A stretch of 64,000 nt of DNA, from contig CAVSMC010000001.1 of the NCBI GenBank assembly GCA_963728935.1, forward strand, positions 1,798,001-1,862,000, in the 5' to 3' direction. Made by a program: the position numbers and the translations under genes. Source of the stretch: CAVSMC01 sp963728935 (GTDB lineage Bacteria > Pseudomonadota > Gammaproteobacteria > Burkholderiales > Casimicrobiaceae). Shown here piece after piece: positions 56,859 through 64,000 of this stretch; within the stretch, counting starts at the first letter, position 1, and each line of letters opens with the position of its first letter. The notes beneath the pieces were generated by a model. That model was not told where the DNA came from. It searched no databases and was given only the letters and a program-made list of their open reading frames with translations.

Positions 56859-58037
56859 TCATGCCGCGCTCCACAATTTGATCGAATCGGCGAACGTACC
56901 CGCCTGCTCGCGAATCGGCGCCATCTGGCCGGTGTTCTCGGCGTACTTGAACGCGGTGTACGGCACCTTGTGCTGCGCGAGCACGTCCTGCAGCATCGGA
57001 CGCTCGAGCAACGCCGGGTCGCAAAACGACGGCGCGGCGAACACGACGCCTTCGGCAGCGCCCGTCTTCACCTGCTTCAGCAGGAACTGACCCTTGTCCT
57101 CGCGCTTGGTGTCGTACTTCGCGGCGGTCGATGCCGAACGATGCAGGAACGCCTTCGACAGCTCCTCGAGCGGCTTGCCGTCCGCCGGCAGCTCGTCGAG
57201 CAGCCAGCGCGTCACGAGCATGAAGTCGTCGTCGACGATGTAGCAGCCGGCCATCTCGATCGACTTGATCAGCGCGAGCGGCGGCTGCTCGCAGAACGCA
57301 CCGGTCAGCACGATGCGTGCGTTGTCGCGCTTCGGCCGCGGTAGTGCGTCAGCGGCGGCAATGTACTCGCGCACGAGCGCTGTGTGCTCTTCGGGTGGCA
57401 ACACCATGCCGGCGCGCAGCAGCAGATAGACCTCGGAGGTCGGCGCCTGCCACGGTTTCGCCGCGCGGTACGCGTAGAGCGCCTGCACGGCGACGCGATT
57501 GTCGTTGTAGACGCGGATCGACGCGTTCAGCTCGGCATCGGTGATGGGCGACCCGCGCAACTTGCCGAGATCCTCGCGCAGAACTTCGAGCTCGTTCACG
57601 TAGAACGTGCCGCCGATCGCGTCTTCGTAGTTCTGCGGCACGTCGAAGTAGCGGACGTACTTGTCCTTGAACAGGATCTGCCACATGCCCGAGAGATTGC
57701 GGATCACGTCGCAGATCGATGGGAACAGCATGCCGTCGAGACAATCGAGCCGACCCGTCAGCCCCAGCTCGATGGTCGAGCGCGGGATCCGGCAGATGTA
57801 GCTTTGGTAGTACGCGTCGCCCTGGATCACCTCGAGCTGATCGCCGCCGCCGAGGATTCCGACCGGCAACATGCCCGCGGCATGGATCAGCTCGCGAGGA
57901 ACGTACACCGGCATGTAGCCGATCGCTTTGCGTCCGGGCGCCGCGGCCTTCCAGTCCTTGACGGCTGTGAAGTTGAGGTCGTCGAACAGCGTCTGGCAAC
58001 GCTCGACGATTTGCAGGACGCGCGGTGTGTCGGCCAT
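56859..58037 (-). CDS. bcrC: Benzoyl-CoA reductase subunit C
   Basis: A 392-residue partner of BcrB in the active-site pair. Family features are IGYMPVYVPRELIHAAGMLP (about residues 38-57), SYICRIPRSTIELGLTGRLD (about 79), GMLFPSICDVIRNLSGMW (about 101) and TGAFCEQPPLALIKSIEMAG near 250. Cysteines in these stretches would hold a [4Fe-4S] cluster. The ATG shares one base with the dch stop (TGATG), so translation of the two is coupled. A frame open further upstream belongs to another reading frame of dch and is not coding. Confidence 0.94.
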   Translation of the reverse strand: MADTPRVLQIVERCQTLFDDLNFTAVKDWKAAAPGRKAIGYMPVYVPRELIHAAGMLPVGILGGGDQLEVIQGDAYYQSYICRIPRSTIELGLTGRLDCLDGMLFPSICDVIRNLSGMWQILFKDKYVRYFDVPQNYEDAIGGTFYVNELEVLREDLGKLRGSPITDAELNASIRVYNDNRVAVQALYAYRAAKPWQAPTSEVYLLLRAGMVLPPEEHTALVREYIAAADALPRPKRDNARIVLTGAFCEQPPLALIKSIEMAGCYIVDDDFMLVTRWLLDELPADGKPLEELSKAFLHRSASTAAKYDTKREDKGQFLLKQVKTGAAEGVVFAAPSFCDPALLERPMLQDVLAQHKVPYTAFKYAENTGQMAPIREQAGTFADSIKLWSAA

Positions 58038-58810
58038 CAGTGGTGCTCCCATTTCGGCGCGCGCTTGGCGAGGAACGCGTTCAATCCCTCGTTCGCGTCG
58101 CGCGTTTTCATCAATCGGTCGAGATAGAGCTGTTCGACGTCGGCGAGACGTCGGCGCACATCGGCGATGAGCGCGCCGCGCGCCGCGGCGAGCGCGCATC
58201 CGAGTGCTGCGCCGCTGCGGCTTGCGAGGTGCTCGTCGAAGTAGGCGAGCGCCGCGGCGGCCGGGTCGGCGGCGAGGGTGTGAACGAGACCGATTGCCTT
58301 CGCTTGCTCGCCGCTCATCGAACGGCCCGACAACAGCAGGTCCTCCGCCGCGGGCTGGTTGACCCGGTACGGCAACAGCACGGACGCTGCCGGCGCGAAT
58401 ACGCCGAGCTTGATTTCCGGCTGACCGAGCTGCGCATCGGCGGCGGCGAATATCGGGCCGCACGCGAGCGCGAGCTCGAGGCCGCCGCCAAGACACTGAC
58501 CTTGCACGGCGATGAGAATCGGCGCCGGGAATTCGAGCATCATCACGAGCAGCGCGTGCAACGACGCGAGCATCGCCGCGCAGCGGTCGGGCAGATGCTC
58601 TTCCACGCTCGCGCCGAAGCTGAAATGCGGCCCTTCGGCATCGAGCAGCACGCCGCGCAGGCCCGCGCTCGCGCGGTGCTCGGTGAAAGCGGTCGCGAGT
58701 TCGGCGATCATCGCCGCGTCGACGATGTTCGCTTTCGCCCGCGCGAGACGCACGCGTAAGAGCGCGCCGTCGCGCTCGAGCCACACCTTGAGCGGACTAT
58801 CGGAGGTCAT
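58037..58810 (-). CDS. dch: Cyclohexa-1,5-diene-1-carbonyl-CoA hydratase
   Basis: A 257-residue crotonase adding water to the dienoyl-CoA made by Bcr. Motifs are FSFGASVEEHLPDRCAAML (about residue 63, typical of Dch, with HLP) and GQCLGGGLELALACGPIFAA (about 102), then QPEIKLGVFAPAASVLLP (about 130). It lies directly upstream of bcrC in the operon, as expected for a Thauera-type cluster. It has no clear strong ribosome site; TATCGGAGG lies just before ATG 58810, which serves. Confidence 0.92.
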   Translation of the reverse strand: MTSDSPLKVWLERDGALLRVRLARAKANIVDAAMIAELATAFTEHRASAGLRGVLLDAEGPHFSFGASVEEHLPDRCAAMLASLHALLVMMLEFPAPILIAVQGQCLGGGLELALACGPIFAAADAQLGQPEIKLGVFAPAASVLLPYRVNQPAAEDLLLSGRSMSGEQAKAIGLVHTLAADPAAAALAYFDEHLASRSGAALGCALAAARGALIADVRRRLADVEQLYLDRLMKTRDANEGLNAFLAKRAPKWEHH

Positions 58811-58840
58811 GTGGCTGCGTGGTGCCGCAATGTTTGCACC

Positions 58841-58915
58841 CGTCGTCCCCGCGAACGCGGGGACCCAGCGTCGTTCGGCGCAAGACGCTGGACTCTCGCG
58901 TCCGCGGGAATGACA
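58841..58915. repeat. GCGAACGCGGGG-type palindromic repeat, copy 5 (between oah and dch)
   Basis: GTCCCCGCGAACGCGGGGAC and CTCTCGCGTCCGCGGGAATG are the two palindromes, the second somewhat degraded, around CCAGCGTC...GACGCTGG. The element occupies most of the 132-nt gap between oah and dch. Confidence 0.85.
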
Positions 58916-58942
58916 GTCGATGTGCGATGCGGCGCTGTCACG

Positions 58943-60058
58943 TCAACGCTCTTTGGCCCGTGGCTGAATCGAGTCGTGCAGCGGACCGACCCAGCTTTCG
59001 CCGGCGGCGAGCCGTTGACGAAGCAGCACGAAATCGACCTCGCGGTCGTCCTTCGGGCCTTCATTGAACGCCGTGAAGCCCGCGCGCGCCTCGGTCACCA
59101 TATTGAGCGCGAGCCACGCGCGCGAGTTCTCCTTGTTGCGATTCCACACTTCCAGCTTCGGCTTGCGCAGCTCCTCGAGCGTCTTCGTCGTGCAATCGGG
59201 GAACGTGAGCAGCATCTTCGCGCAGAGCTCTTCGACCTTGCCGTCGAGCAGCGACAGATCGACGCTGCCGCGCTTCATCAGCGCCTTGCCCGCCTCGAGC
59301 GCATCGCCGACCTTCGGCTCGCCGAACACGAAGCGGCCGAACTCGTCGGTCATTCGCTGCGTTTCGACCAGCGGGTTCGCGACGAACTTGCCGTCGACCT
59401 TGAGCGCCGGCACGATGTCGGTGAGAACGCCCATCCAGTACGCCTTGTGCGCGGAGAAGGGCTCGCAGAGCACGCACGCGGCCATCGAGCGCTCCGCGCC
59501 CGCGATCACCGGCAGAAAGTCGGTCGCGCCGCCGATCGGTGCCGAGCCGTGCTTGGGGCCCGCCTGCCCGAAGCGCGCAAGATCCTGCGCGACCGAGAAG
59601 TCGCACGCCATGCCGATCTCCTGGCCGCCGCCGATGCGCATGCCGTTGACGCGGCAGATCACCGGCTTGTCGCACGCGAGGATCGTGCTCACCATGTCGT
59701 TGAACAGCCGCATGTACTGCCGGTACTCCTGCGGGTGGCCCGCGTAGTACTCGGCGTATTCCTTGGTGTTGCCGCCGGTGCAGAACGCCTTGTCGCCGGC
59801 GCCGGTGAACACGACGCAGTTGACGTCGCGCATGTTCGACGCGGCGCGAAAGGCGAGGATCACGCCTTTCACCATGTCGGTCGTGTACGAGTTGAACTGC
59901 GTCGGGTTGTCGAGCGTGATCCACGCGTTGTACAGGCCTTCGACCGGCGTGCCGTCGGGTCTGCGTGCTGCGTGCTTCTCGAAGCGGATGCCGGGCTTGC
60001 TGTTGTCGTCGACGAGGTCGTGGTTCTTGAGGGCGCGCATGAGGTCGGGGGCGTTCAT
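58943..60058 (-). CDS. oah: 6-Oxocyclohex-1-ene-1-carbonyl-CoA hydratase/hydrolase (ring cleavage)
   Basis: A 371-residue crotonase-family ring-opening hydrolase that converts 6-oxocyclohexene-1-carbonyl-CoA to 3-hydroxypimelyl-CoA. It shows the long Oah form, with GLYNAWITLDNPTQFNSYTT (about residue 41), FCTGGNTKEYAEYYAGHPQE (about 92), NGMRIGGGQEIGMACDFSVA (about 138) and the FGQAGPKHGSAPIGGATDF loop (about 162). Length equals that of Thauera Oah (about 377). It starts 19 nt after the had stop. Confidence 0.95.
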   Translation of the reverse strand: MNAPDLMRALKNHDLVDDNSKPGIRFEKHAARRPDGTPVEGLYNAWITLDNPTQFNSYTTDMVKGVILAFRAASNMRDVNCVVFTGAGDKAFCTGGNTKEYAEYYAGHPQEYRQYMRLFNDMVSTILACDKPVICRVNGMRIGGGQEIGMACDFSVAQDLARFGQAGPKHGSAPIGGATDFLPVIAGAERSMAACVLCEPFSAHKAYWMGVLTDIVPALKVDGKFVANPLVETQRMTDEFGRFVFGEPKVGDALEAGKALMKRGSVDLSLLDGKVEELCAKMLLTFPDCTTKTLEELRKPKLEVWNRNKENSRAWLALNMVTEARAGFTAFNEGPKDDREVDFVLLRQRLAAGESWVGPLHDSIQPRAKER

Positions 60059-60077
60059 CGAGTGAGGACTCCAGCGA

Positions 60078-61142
60078 TCAGGGAACGAGCACCGCGCGCT
60101 TGCCGATCGTGCGGTGATGGACGGCTTCGAACACGTGATTGATGTCGGCGAGCGGGTGCTGCTCGACGAACGGCTTGATCGCGACCTTGCGCTCGAGCAC
60201 GAGGTCGAGCGCCGCCGGATAACGATCGGGCGGACAGCCCCAGTTGCCGAGCGCGCGCGCGTCGTACGCCATCAGATTCGACAAGCGCACTTCGACCTTG
60301 TCCATCGTGAAGCCGACGACGGCGAGCGTCGCGCCGTGGACCATCAAGCTGAACGCCGTCAGCTGTCCGGCCGCGGTGCCGGAACATTCGAAGATGCGCC
60401 ATTCGGTCGACAACAGGCCGTTCTGCTTCGCGAACCCGGCGATCGCGGCCTTGAGCGCCTTCGCATCGTGCGCTTTGGCATTCAACGTGAGCGCCGCGCC
60501 GTGCGGGGCGAGCGCAGCGAGCTTCGCGTCGTCGACGTCGATCGCGACGACCTGCGCGCCGAACGCATGCGCGACTTGCACGCAGTAGCCGCCGACGCCG
60601 CCGACGCCGACGACGATCGCGAGCGAGCCGGGGACGACCCCGGCGCGTTGCACCGCCTGGTAGGGTGTGGTGAGCGCATCGGCGACGATCGACACGTCGG
60701 CGAGAGCGAGATCGGCTTGCGCGAGCTTCGTCTCATCGACCGCGCACAGGCCGCGGCCGGGCACGACGAGGTGCGACGCGAAGCCGCCGTGGATGTCGTT
60801 GCCGGGCATCTTCTGGCCGCGACAGATCGTCGCTAGGCCGCGCTTGCACAGATCGCATTCGCCGCAAGGGAGTACCGCCGGAACGATGACGGCCTTGCCG
60901 AGCCATGCGTTTGCCGCGGCTCCTGCCGCTATGACGCGGCCGCTCACTTCGTGGCCGAGCGCAAGCGGCAGCGGCTGATTGGTGCGAACGCCGTCGTAGT
61001 AGTAGCCGAGGTCGGTGTGGCAGACGCCGCAGCCGGCGACTTCGACGACGACGTCGCCTGCGCCGGGCTCGGGACGAAACGCGTCGCGCACGAGCGGCGC
61101 GCCGGGCGCCGTCATCAGCCACCGATACGCGTCGATCGGCAT
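60078..61142 (-). CDS. had: 6-Hydroxycyclohex-1-ene-1-carbonyl-CoA dehydrogenase
   Basis: A 354-residue zinc alcohol dehydrogenase-type enzyme that oxidises the hydratase product with NAD. The catalytic zinc residues are in CGVCHTDLGYY (about residue 39) and GHEVSGR (about 65). The structural zinc set is CGECDLCKRGLATIC (about 93), and the NAD fold begins VVGVGGVGGYCVQVAHAFGA (about 180). ATG 61142 (MPIDAYRW) follows GGAGAGGAAAACG; an ATG 15 nt upstream is part of that ribosome site. It is the first gene of the leftward bcr operon. Confidence 0.93.
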   Translation of the reverse strand: MPIDAYRWLMTAPGAPLVRDAFRPEPGAGDVVVEVAGCGVCHTDLGYYYDGVRTNQPLPLALGHEVSGRVIAAGAAANAWLGKAVIVPAVLPCGECDLCKRGLATICRGQKMPGNDIHGGFASHLVVPGRGLCAVDETKLAQADLALADVSIVADALTTPYQAVQRAGVVPGSLAIVVGVGGVGGYCVQVAHAFGAQVVAIDVDDAKLAALAPHGAALTLNAKAHDAKALKAAIAGFAKQNGLLSTEWRIFECSGTAAGQLTAFSLMVHGATLAVVGFTMDKVEVRLSNLMAYDARALGNWGCPPDRYPAALDLVLERKVAIKPFVEQHPLADINHVFEAVHHRTIGKRAVLVP

Positions 61143-61192
61143 CGTTTTCCTCTCCATCGGGTTGACGGCCGGGAGCTCCGGCGGCTATTCTC

Positions 61193-61212
61193 GTATTACG
61201 GTACCGCAATAC
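61193..61212. promoter_or_regulatory. Palindrome copy 3, between had and korA
   Basis: GTATTACGGTACCGCAATAC is symmetric at 9 of 10 base pairs around GGTACC. It is the best of three related sites (12800-12819, 28969-28988). It lies 51 nt from the had start and 117 nt from korA in the 186-nt divergent region, so a bound protein could act on both promoters. No exact copy was found in coding regions on reading. Confidence 0.6.
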
Positions 61213-61255
61213 CAGTTTATGGCCAAGATGATGACGAACGTCGATTGCGATCGCA

Positions 61256-61269
61256 TTGATCTGCGTCAA
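61256..61269 (+). promoter_or_regulatory. FNR-like box upstream of korA
   Basis: TTGAT-CTGC-GTCAA matches the FNR/AcpR consensus at 9 of 10 positions. Its centre (61262.5) is 66 nt before the korA ATG; class II spacing would place the start near 61304, just downstream of the weak -10-like TACCTT (61293-61298). AcpR, an FNR homologue, activates the bzd genes of Azoarcus. Confidence 0.55.
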
Positions 61270-61328
61270 TCCGCAACCGGCCTTGCGCCTTGTACCTTCG
61301 GCGCATCGAACGAGAAGGAGCGCAAGCG

Positions 61329-63110
61329 ATGACGGCGAACGGCGATGCGCGCGCGAGCGCCACGCAAGCGAGCGTGTCGATCGCGCTTGCAGGCAGCGGC
61401 GGCAGCGGCGTGATGACGGCGGGCACGCTGCTGCTTGCGGCGGCGGCGAAAGCGGGCGCGTACGGACTGATGGTGCGCACCAGCGGGCCGCAGATTCGTG
61501 GCGGCGAGGCGGCGGCGCTGGTGCGTCTCGCCTCGACCCCGCTCGACACGCTCGACGACGCGTTCGACGTGCTGCTCGCGATCGATTGGCAGAACGTTCA
61601 CCGCTTCGCCGACGAGATCCCGCTGCGGCGTCAAAGCGTCATCATCGGCGATCCCGACGAAGGCGACGTGCCCGACGCGTTCAAGGCGAGCGGCGCGACG
61701 TTCGTGCCGATCGCGCTCAAGAAGACGGCGAAGTCGATCGCGGGAAGCTGGATGAACATGATCGCGCTGGGCGTTGCCGGCACGCTCGCCGGCATCGGGC
61801 GCGACGCGCTCGAAGCCGCGGTGCGCGACTCGTGGAAACGCGGCGAAGACGCGCTGACGGCGAATCTCAAAGCGGTCGCTGCGGGGATCGACGCTGCCGC
61901 ACGCATCCGTGAAACCGCGGTCGACGCGGGCGCCGCGCTGCCGACGCTCGCCGGCGCGCCGCTCGAGCCGAACGGCCGTGCGCGCTGGGTGGTGAGCGGC
62001 AACGAAGCAGCGGGGTTCGGCGCGATCCGCGCCGGCGTGCGCTTCGTCGCCGCCTATCCGATCACGCCGGCAACCGAATTGCTCGAATGGATGGCGCCTG
62101 CGCTTGCAGACGTCGGCGGAACATTGCTGCAGGCCGAAGACGAGCTCGCGTCGATCAACATGATCATCGGTGCGTCGTACGGCGGCGTGCCCTCGCTTAC
62201 GGCGACGGCAGGTCCCGGCCTGTCGCTGATGACCGAAGGCATCGGGCTCGCGGTCGCGGCCGAAGTGCCGATCGTCGTCGTCGACGTGATGCGCGGCGGC
62301 CCGTCGACCGGAATTCCCGCCAAGAGCGAGCAGAGCGACCTGTCGTACGCGCTCAATGGCCTGCACGGCGATGCGCCGAGGCTCGTGCTCGCGCCGACGT
62401 CGATCGGCGATTGCGCGGCGACGACGCAATGGGCGGTCGCGCTCGCCGAAGCACTGCAGTCGCCGGCGATCGTGCTGTCCGACCAGTTCATCGGCCAGTC
62501 GCGCGCGGTGATTGATCGGCCCGCCGATCGCGGCCACGTGGCCGCGCGGCTCACGGCCGCGGAGAACACGCCCGAGTACAAGCGGTACCGCAACACCGAG
62601 TCCGGCGTTTCGCCGATGGCGATTCCCGGCACGCCCGGCACCGTCTATACCGCCGACGGCCTCGAGCATACCGAAGGCGGCATTCCGACGAGCATCGCGC
62701 GCGAGCACGTGGTCCAGCTCGACAAGCGCGAACGCAAGCTCGCGCAATACGACTATGGCGATTTCTGGGCCGATATCGAAGGCGATGGCGACATCGCGCT
62801 GATCACGTTCGGCTCGTCGACGGCGGCGGCGCGCGAAGCGCTGGCGCGTGCGGCGGCGCAAGGCGTTCGCGCTCGGCTGATCGCGATGCGGCTGCTCGCG
62901 CCGGCGCAGCCCGAGCGGCTCGCCGCTGCGTTACGCGGCGTCACGCGCGCGATCGTCGTCGAGCAGAACCACGGCGCGCAGCTCTATCGGTACCTGCGCG
63001 CGTATTTCGATTTGCCGCGCGACCTCGTGAGCTTTCACAAGCCGGGTCCGCTGCCGCTTCGTCCCGGCGACATCACCAACGCGCTCCTTGCGAAGAGGCT
63101 CGCCGCATGA
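61329..63110 (+). CDS. korA: 2-Oxoglutarate:ferredoxin oxidoreductase, fused gamma-alpha subunit
   Basis: A 593-residue subunit in which the gamma domain (about residues 14-190, GSGGSGVMTAGTLLLAAAAK and RTSGPQIRGGEAAALVRL) precedes the alpha domain (from about 217, with YPITPATELLEWMA near 241). It binds substrate and CoA; with KorB it oxidises 2-oxoglutarate to succinyl-CoA and reduces the ferredoxin that feeds benzoyl-CoA reductase, as in Thauera. ATG 61329 follows GAGAAGGAGCGCAAGCG. Another 2-oxoacid such as phenylglyoxylate cannot be excluded from sequence alone, though the two-subunit form fits KorAB. Confidence 0.9.
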   Translation: MTANGDARASATQASVSIALAGSGGSGVMTAGTLLLAAAAKAGAYGLMVRTSGPQIRGGEAAALVRLASTPLDTLDDAFDVLLAIDWQNVHRFADEIPLRRQSVIIGDPDEGDVPDAFKASGATFVPIALKKTAKSIAGSWMNMIALGVAGTLAGIGRDALEAAVRDSWKRGEDALTANLKAVAAGIDAAARIRETAVDAGAALPTLAGAPLEPNGRARWVVSGNEAAGFGAIRAGVRFVAAYPITPATELLEWMAPALADVGGTLLQAEDELASINMIIGASYGGVPSLTATAGPGLSLMTEGIGLAVAAEVPIVVVDVMRGGPSTGIPAKSEQSDLSYALNGLHGDAPRLVLAPTSIGDCAATTQWAVALAEALQSPAIVLSDQFIGQSRAVIDRPADRGHVAARLTAAENTPEYKRYRNTESGVSPMAIPGTPGTVYTADGLEHTEGGIPTSIAREHVVQLDKRERKLAQYDYGDFWADIEGDGDIALITFGSSTAAAREALARAAAQGVRARLIAMRLLAPAQPERLAAALRGVTRAIVVEQNHGAQLYRYLRAYFDLPRDLVSFHKPGPLPLRPGDITNALLAKRLAA

Positions 63111-63217
63111 GCATGCGCGAACGTGCCCGCTGCGCGGGCGCGCAGATTACGCAAAGGCGAATCCGGGGGCGAGCGCTGCCCGCACGCCCGAGATACGTCG
63201 GGGAGTTTACGCAATGA
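63107..63217 (+). CDS. 36-codon linker reading frame after korA
   Basis: The korA stop forms ATGA with this frame (MSMRERARCAGAQITQRRIR...), which is arginine-rich and ends YVGEFTQ. Its stop forms ATGA with a second short frame. The closing DNA, GGGGAGTTTACGCAATGA (63200-63217), recurs at the korB start with 16 of 18 bases equal. A duplicated korB ribosome-site/start region is the simplest origin. Translation is plausible; a function for the peptide is not known. Confidence 0.35.
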   Translation: MSMRERARCAGAQITQRRIRGRALPARPRYVGEFTQ

Positions 63218-63270
63218 GCGCCGCACAGCCGCCCACGAAAGGGGCGAGCATGGGGGAGGTTACCCAATGA
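63214..63270 (+). CDS. 18-codon linker reading frame before korB
   Basis: This frame (MSAAQPPTKGASMGEVTQ) starts by ATGA at the previous stop and ends by ATGA at the korB start (63267). Its last codons GEVTQ mirror GEFTQ of the preceding frame because the underlying DNA GGGGAGGTTACCCAATGA (63253-63270) is a near copy of 63200-63217, 53 nt away. Together the two frames bridge korA and korB without a break in translation. Confidence 0.35.
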   Translation: MSAAQPPTKGASMGEVTQ

Positions 63271-64000
63271 ACGATGTCTGCGCACCGCCGCCATTGACGC
63301 ACGCGGCTTACAAGTCGTCGTACAAGCCGATCTGGTGCCCGGGCTGTGGCGACTATTCGGTCTTGAGCGCCGTCACCAAGGCATTCGCGACGGTCGGCGT
63401 GCCGCCGCATCAGATCGCGGTGGTATCCGGAATCGGCTGCTCGTCGCGGATTCCCGCGTATACGACGTGCTATGGCTTTCACGGCGTGCACGGTCGCGTG
63501 CTCGCCGCGGCGACCGGCCTCAAGGTCGCACGGCCCGACTTGACCGTGCTCGCCGCGGGCGGTGACGGAGACGGCTACTCGATCGGTGGCAATCACTTCC
63601 TCCACGCGTGCCGACGCAACGTCGACTTGACCTATATCGTCATGGACAACCACGTGTACGGAATGACCAAGGGGCAACCGTCGCCGACGACCGAGCCCGA
63701 TTGGGACTCGAAGCTCTCGCCGGGCGGCACCGGCGTTCGCGTGTTCCATCCGCTGGTCGTCGCGCTCGCCTCCGGCGCCAATTTCGTCGCGCGCGCATTC
63801 GCCGGCGACCCGAACGGCACGGCGGCGATCATCGCCGAAGCCATCCGCCATCCGGGCTTCTCGTTCGTCGAGATCCTGAGCCCGTGCGTGACGTTCCGGC
63901 CGGAGCAGCGCGAATGGAAGCAGGTCGTTCACCCGGCACCGGTCGAACGCACGAACGACCCGGCGCGCGCCGCGCGTCGCGTGATGACCGACGACGGCAT
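63267..64000 (+). CDS. korB: 2-Oxoglutarate:ferredoxin oxidoreductase, beta subunit (runs off the right edge)
   Basis: The first 244 codons of the thiamine-diphosphate subunit are visible. WCPGCGDYSVLSAVTKAF (about residue 23) holds Fe-S or metal cysteines, VSGIGCSSRIPAY follows near 53, and the thiamine motif runs from GGDGDGYSIGGNHFLHA (about 97) to MDNHVYGMTKGQPSPT (about 126). Members are about 290-340 residues long, so most of the protein is here. ATG 63267 follows GGGGGAGGTTACCC. It completes KorAB, the electron source for benzoyl-CoA reductase. Confidence 0.9.
   Translation, partial: MNDVCAPPPLTHAAYKSSYKPIWCPGCGDYSVLSAVTKAFATVGVPPHQIAVVSGIGCSSRIPAYTTCYGFHGVHGRVLAAATGLKVARPDLTVLAAGGDGDGYSIGGNHFLHACRRNVDLTYIVMDNHVYGMTKGQPSPTTEPDWDSKLSPGGTGVRVFHPLVVALASGANFVARAFAGDPNGTAAIIAEAIRHPGFSFVEILSPCVTFRPEQREWKQVVHPAPVERTNDPARAARRVMTDDG

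Noticed and set aside
53791..57090. A very long open frame (about 1,100 codons) on the plus strand across the bcr genes
   Set aside because: It is antisense to bcrA, bcrB and part of bcrC, reads straight through intergenic repeats, and is Arg/Ala/Asp-rich with no recognisable domain; a GC-rich antisense artefact.
53850..58915. Regularly spaced repeats as a CRISPR array
   Set aside because: The copies are 1.3-2 kb apart with genes between them and are palindromic intergenic elements.

Overview
The window is GC-rich (by eye about two thirds G+C), gene-dense DNA. The content points to a facultatively denitrifying betaproteobacterium of the Azoarcus/Thauera/Aromatoleum kind or a relative: a box (aerobic benzoyl-CoA) cluster, a Thauera-type ATP-dependent benzoyl-CoA reductase cluster with KorAB, PadBCD and 4-hydroxybenzoyl-CoA reductase genes, and a PEP-CTERM protein. 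Genus cannot be fixed from sequence alone.

Layout. (1) 1-10575, aerobic box region: partial boxC and boxR leftward; rightward a DUF4863 protein, benzoate-CoA ligase, a five-gene branched-chain-type ABC importer (livKHMGF), an alpha/beta hydrolase and a 4HBT thioesterase. (2) 10735-12776: dodecin, then a leftward GNAT / Rrf2-regulator / SDR operon. (3) 12919-28744, one long rightward operon: FlK-like thioesterase, padBCD, a phenylacetate-CoA ligase, hcrCAB, a 733-residue fusion of a rubrerythrin-like protein with an aryl-CoA ligase, and a beta-oxidation set (two enoyl-CoA hydratases, SDR, acyl-CoA dehydrogenase). (4) 29154-34500: tandem-GNAT protein, MIP18-family protein, NnrS-like membrane protein, VWA protein, surE, lipid kinase. 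(5) 34512-44402: a locus with an N-acyl amino acid synthase-like enzyme, a LolA-like carrier, a DUF1302 outer-membrane protein, a ThiF/nitroreductase pair and a Lol/MacB-type ABC exporter. (6) 44403-52674: a PEP-CTERM protein behind a sigma-54 promoter, a group II intron that has lost its reverse transcriptase, a hexapeptide transferase, two frameshifted genes (SDR, GMC oxidoreductase), a TPR protein and a glycosyltransferase. (7) 52731-64000, anaerobic benzoyl-CoA core: had-oah-dch-bcrCBAD-fdx leftward and korAB rightward from a shared intergenic region.

How it fits together. Ligases, PadBCD and HcrCAB feed aromatic acids into benzoyl-CoA. With oxygen the box enzymes would open the ring. Without oxygen Bcr, supplied with reduced ferredoxin by KorAB, dearomatises benzoyl-CoA, and Dch, Had and Oah carry it to ring cleavage. 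Three intergenic regions (12776-12819, 28955-28988, 61193-61269) share an FNR-like box paired with a 20-bp palindrome centred on or near GGTACC. This suggests one anaerobic regulon, perhaps with the BadM-like Rrf2 protein as the second regulator.

Best candidates for something undescribed: the rubrerythrin-aryl-CoA ligase fusion; the 34.5-44.4 kb acyl-amino-acid/ThiF/nitroreductase/exporter locus; the shared two-part operator; and tiny stop-start-overlapping reading frames at three operon junctions (livG/livF, padB/padC, korA/korB). No tRNA, rRNA or CRISPR array was seen.
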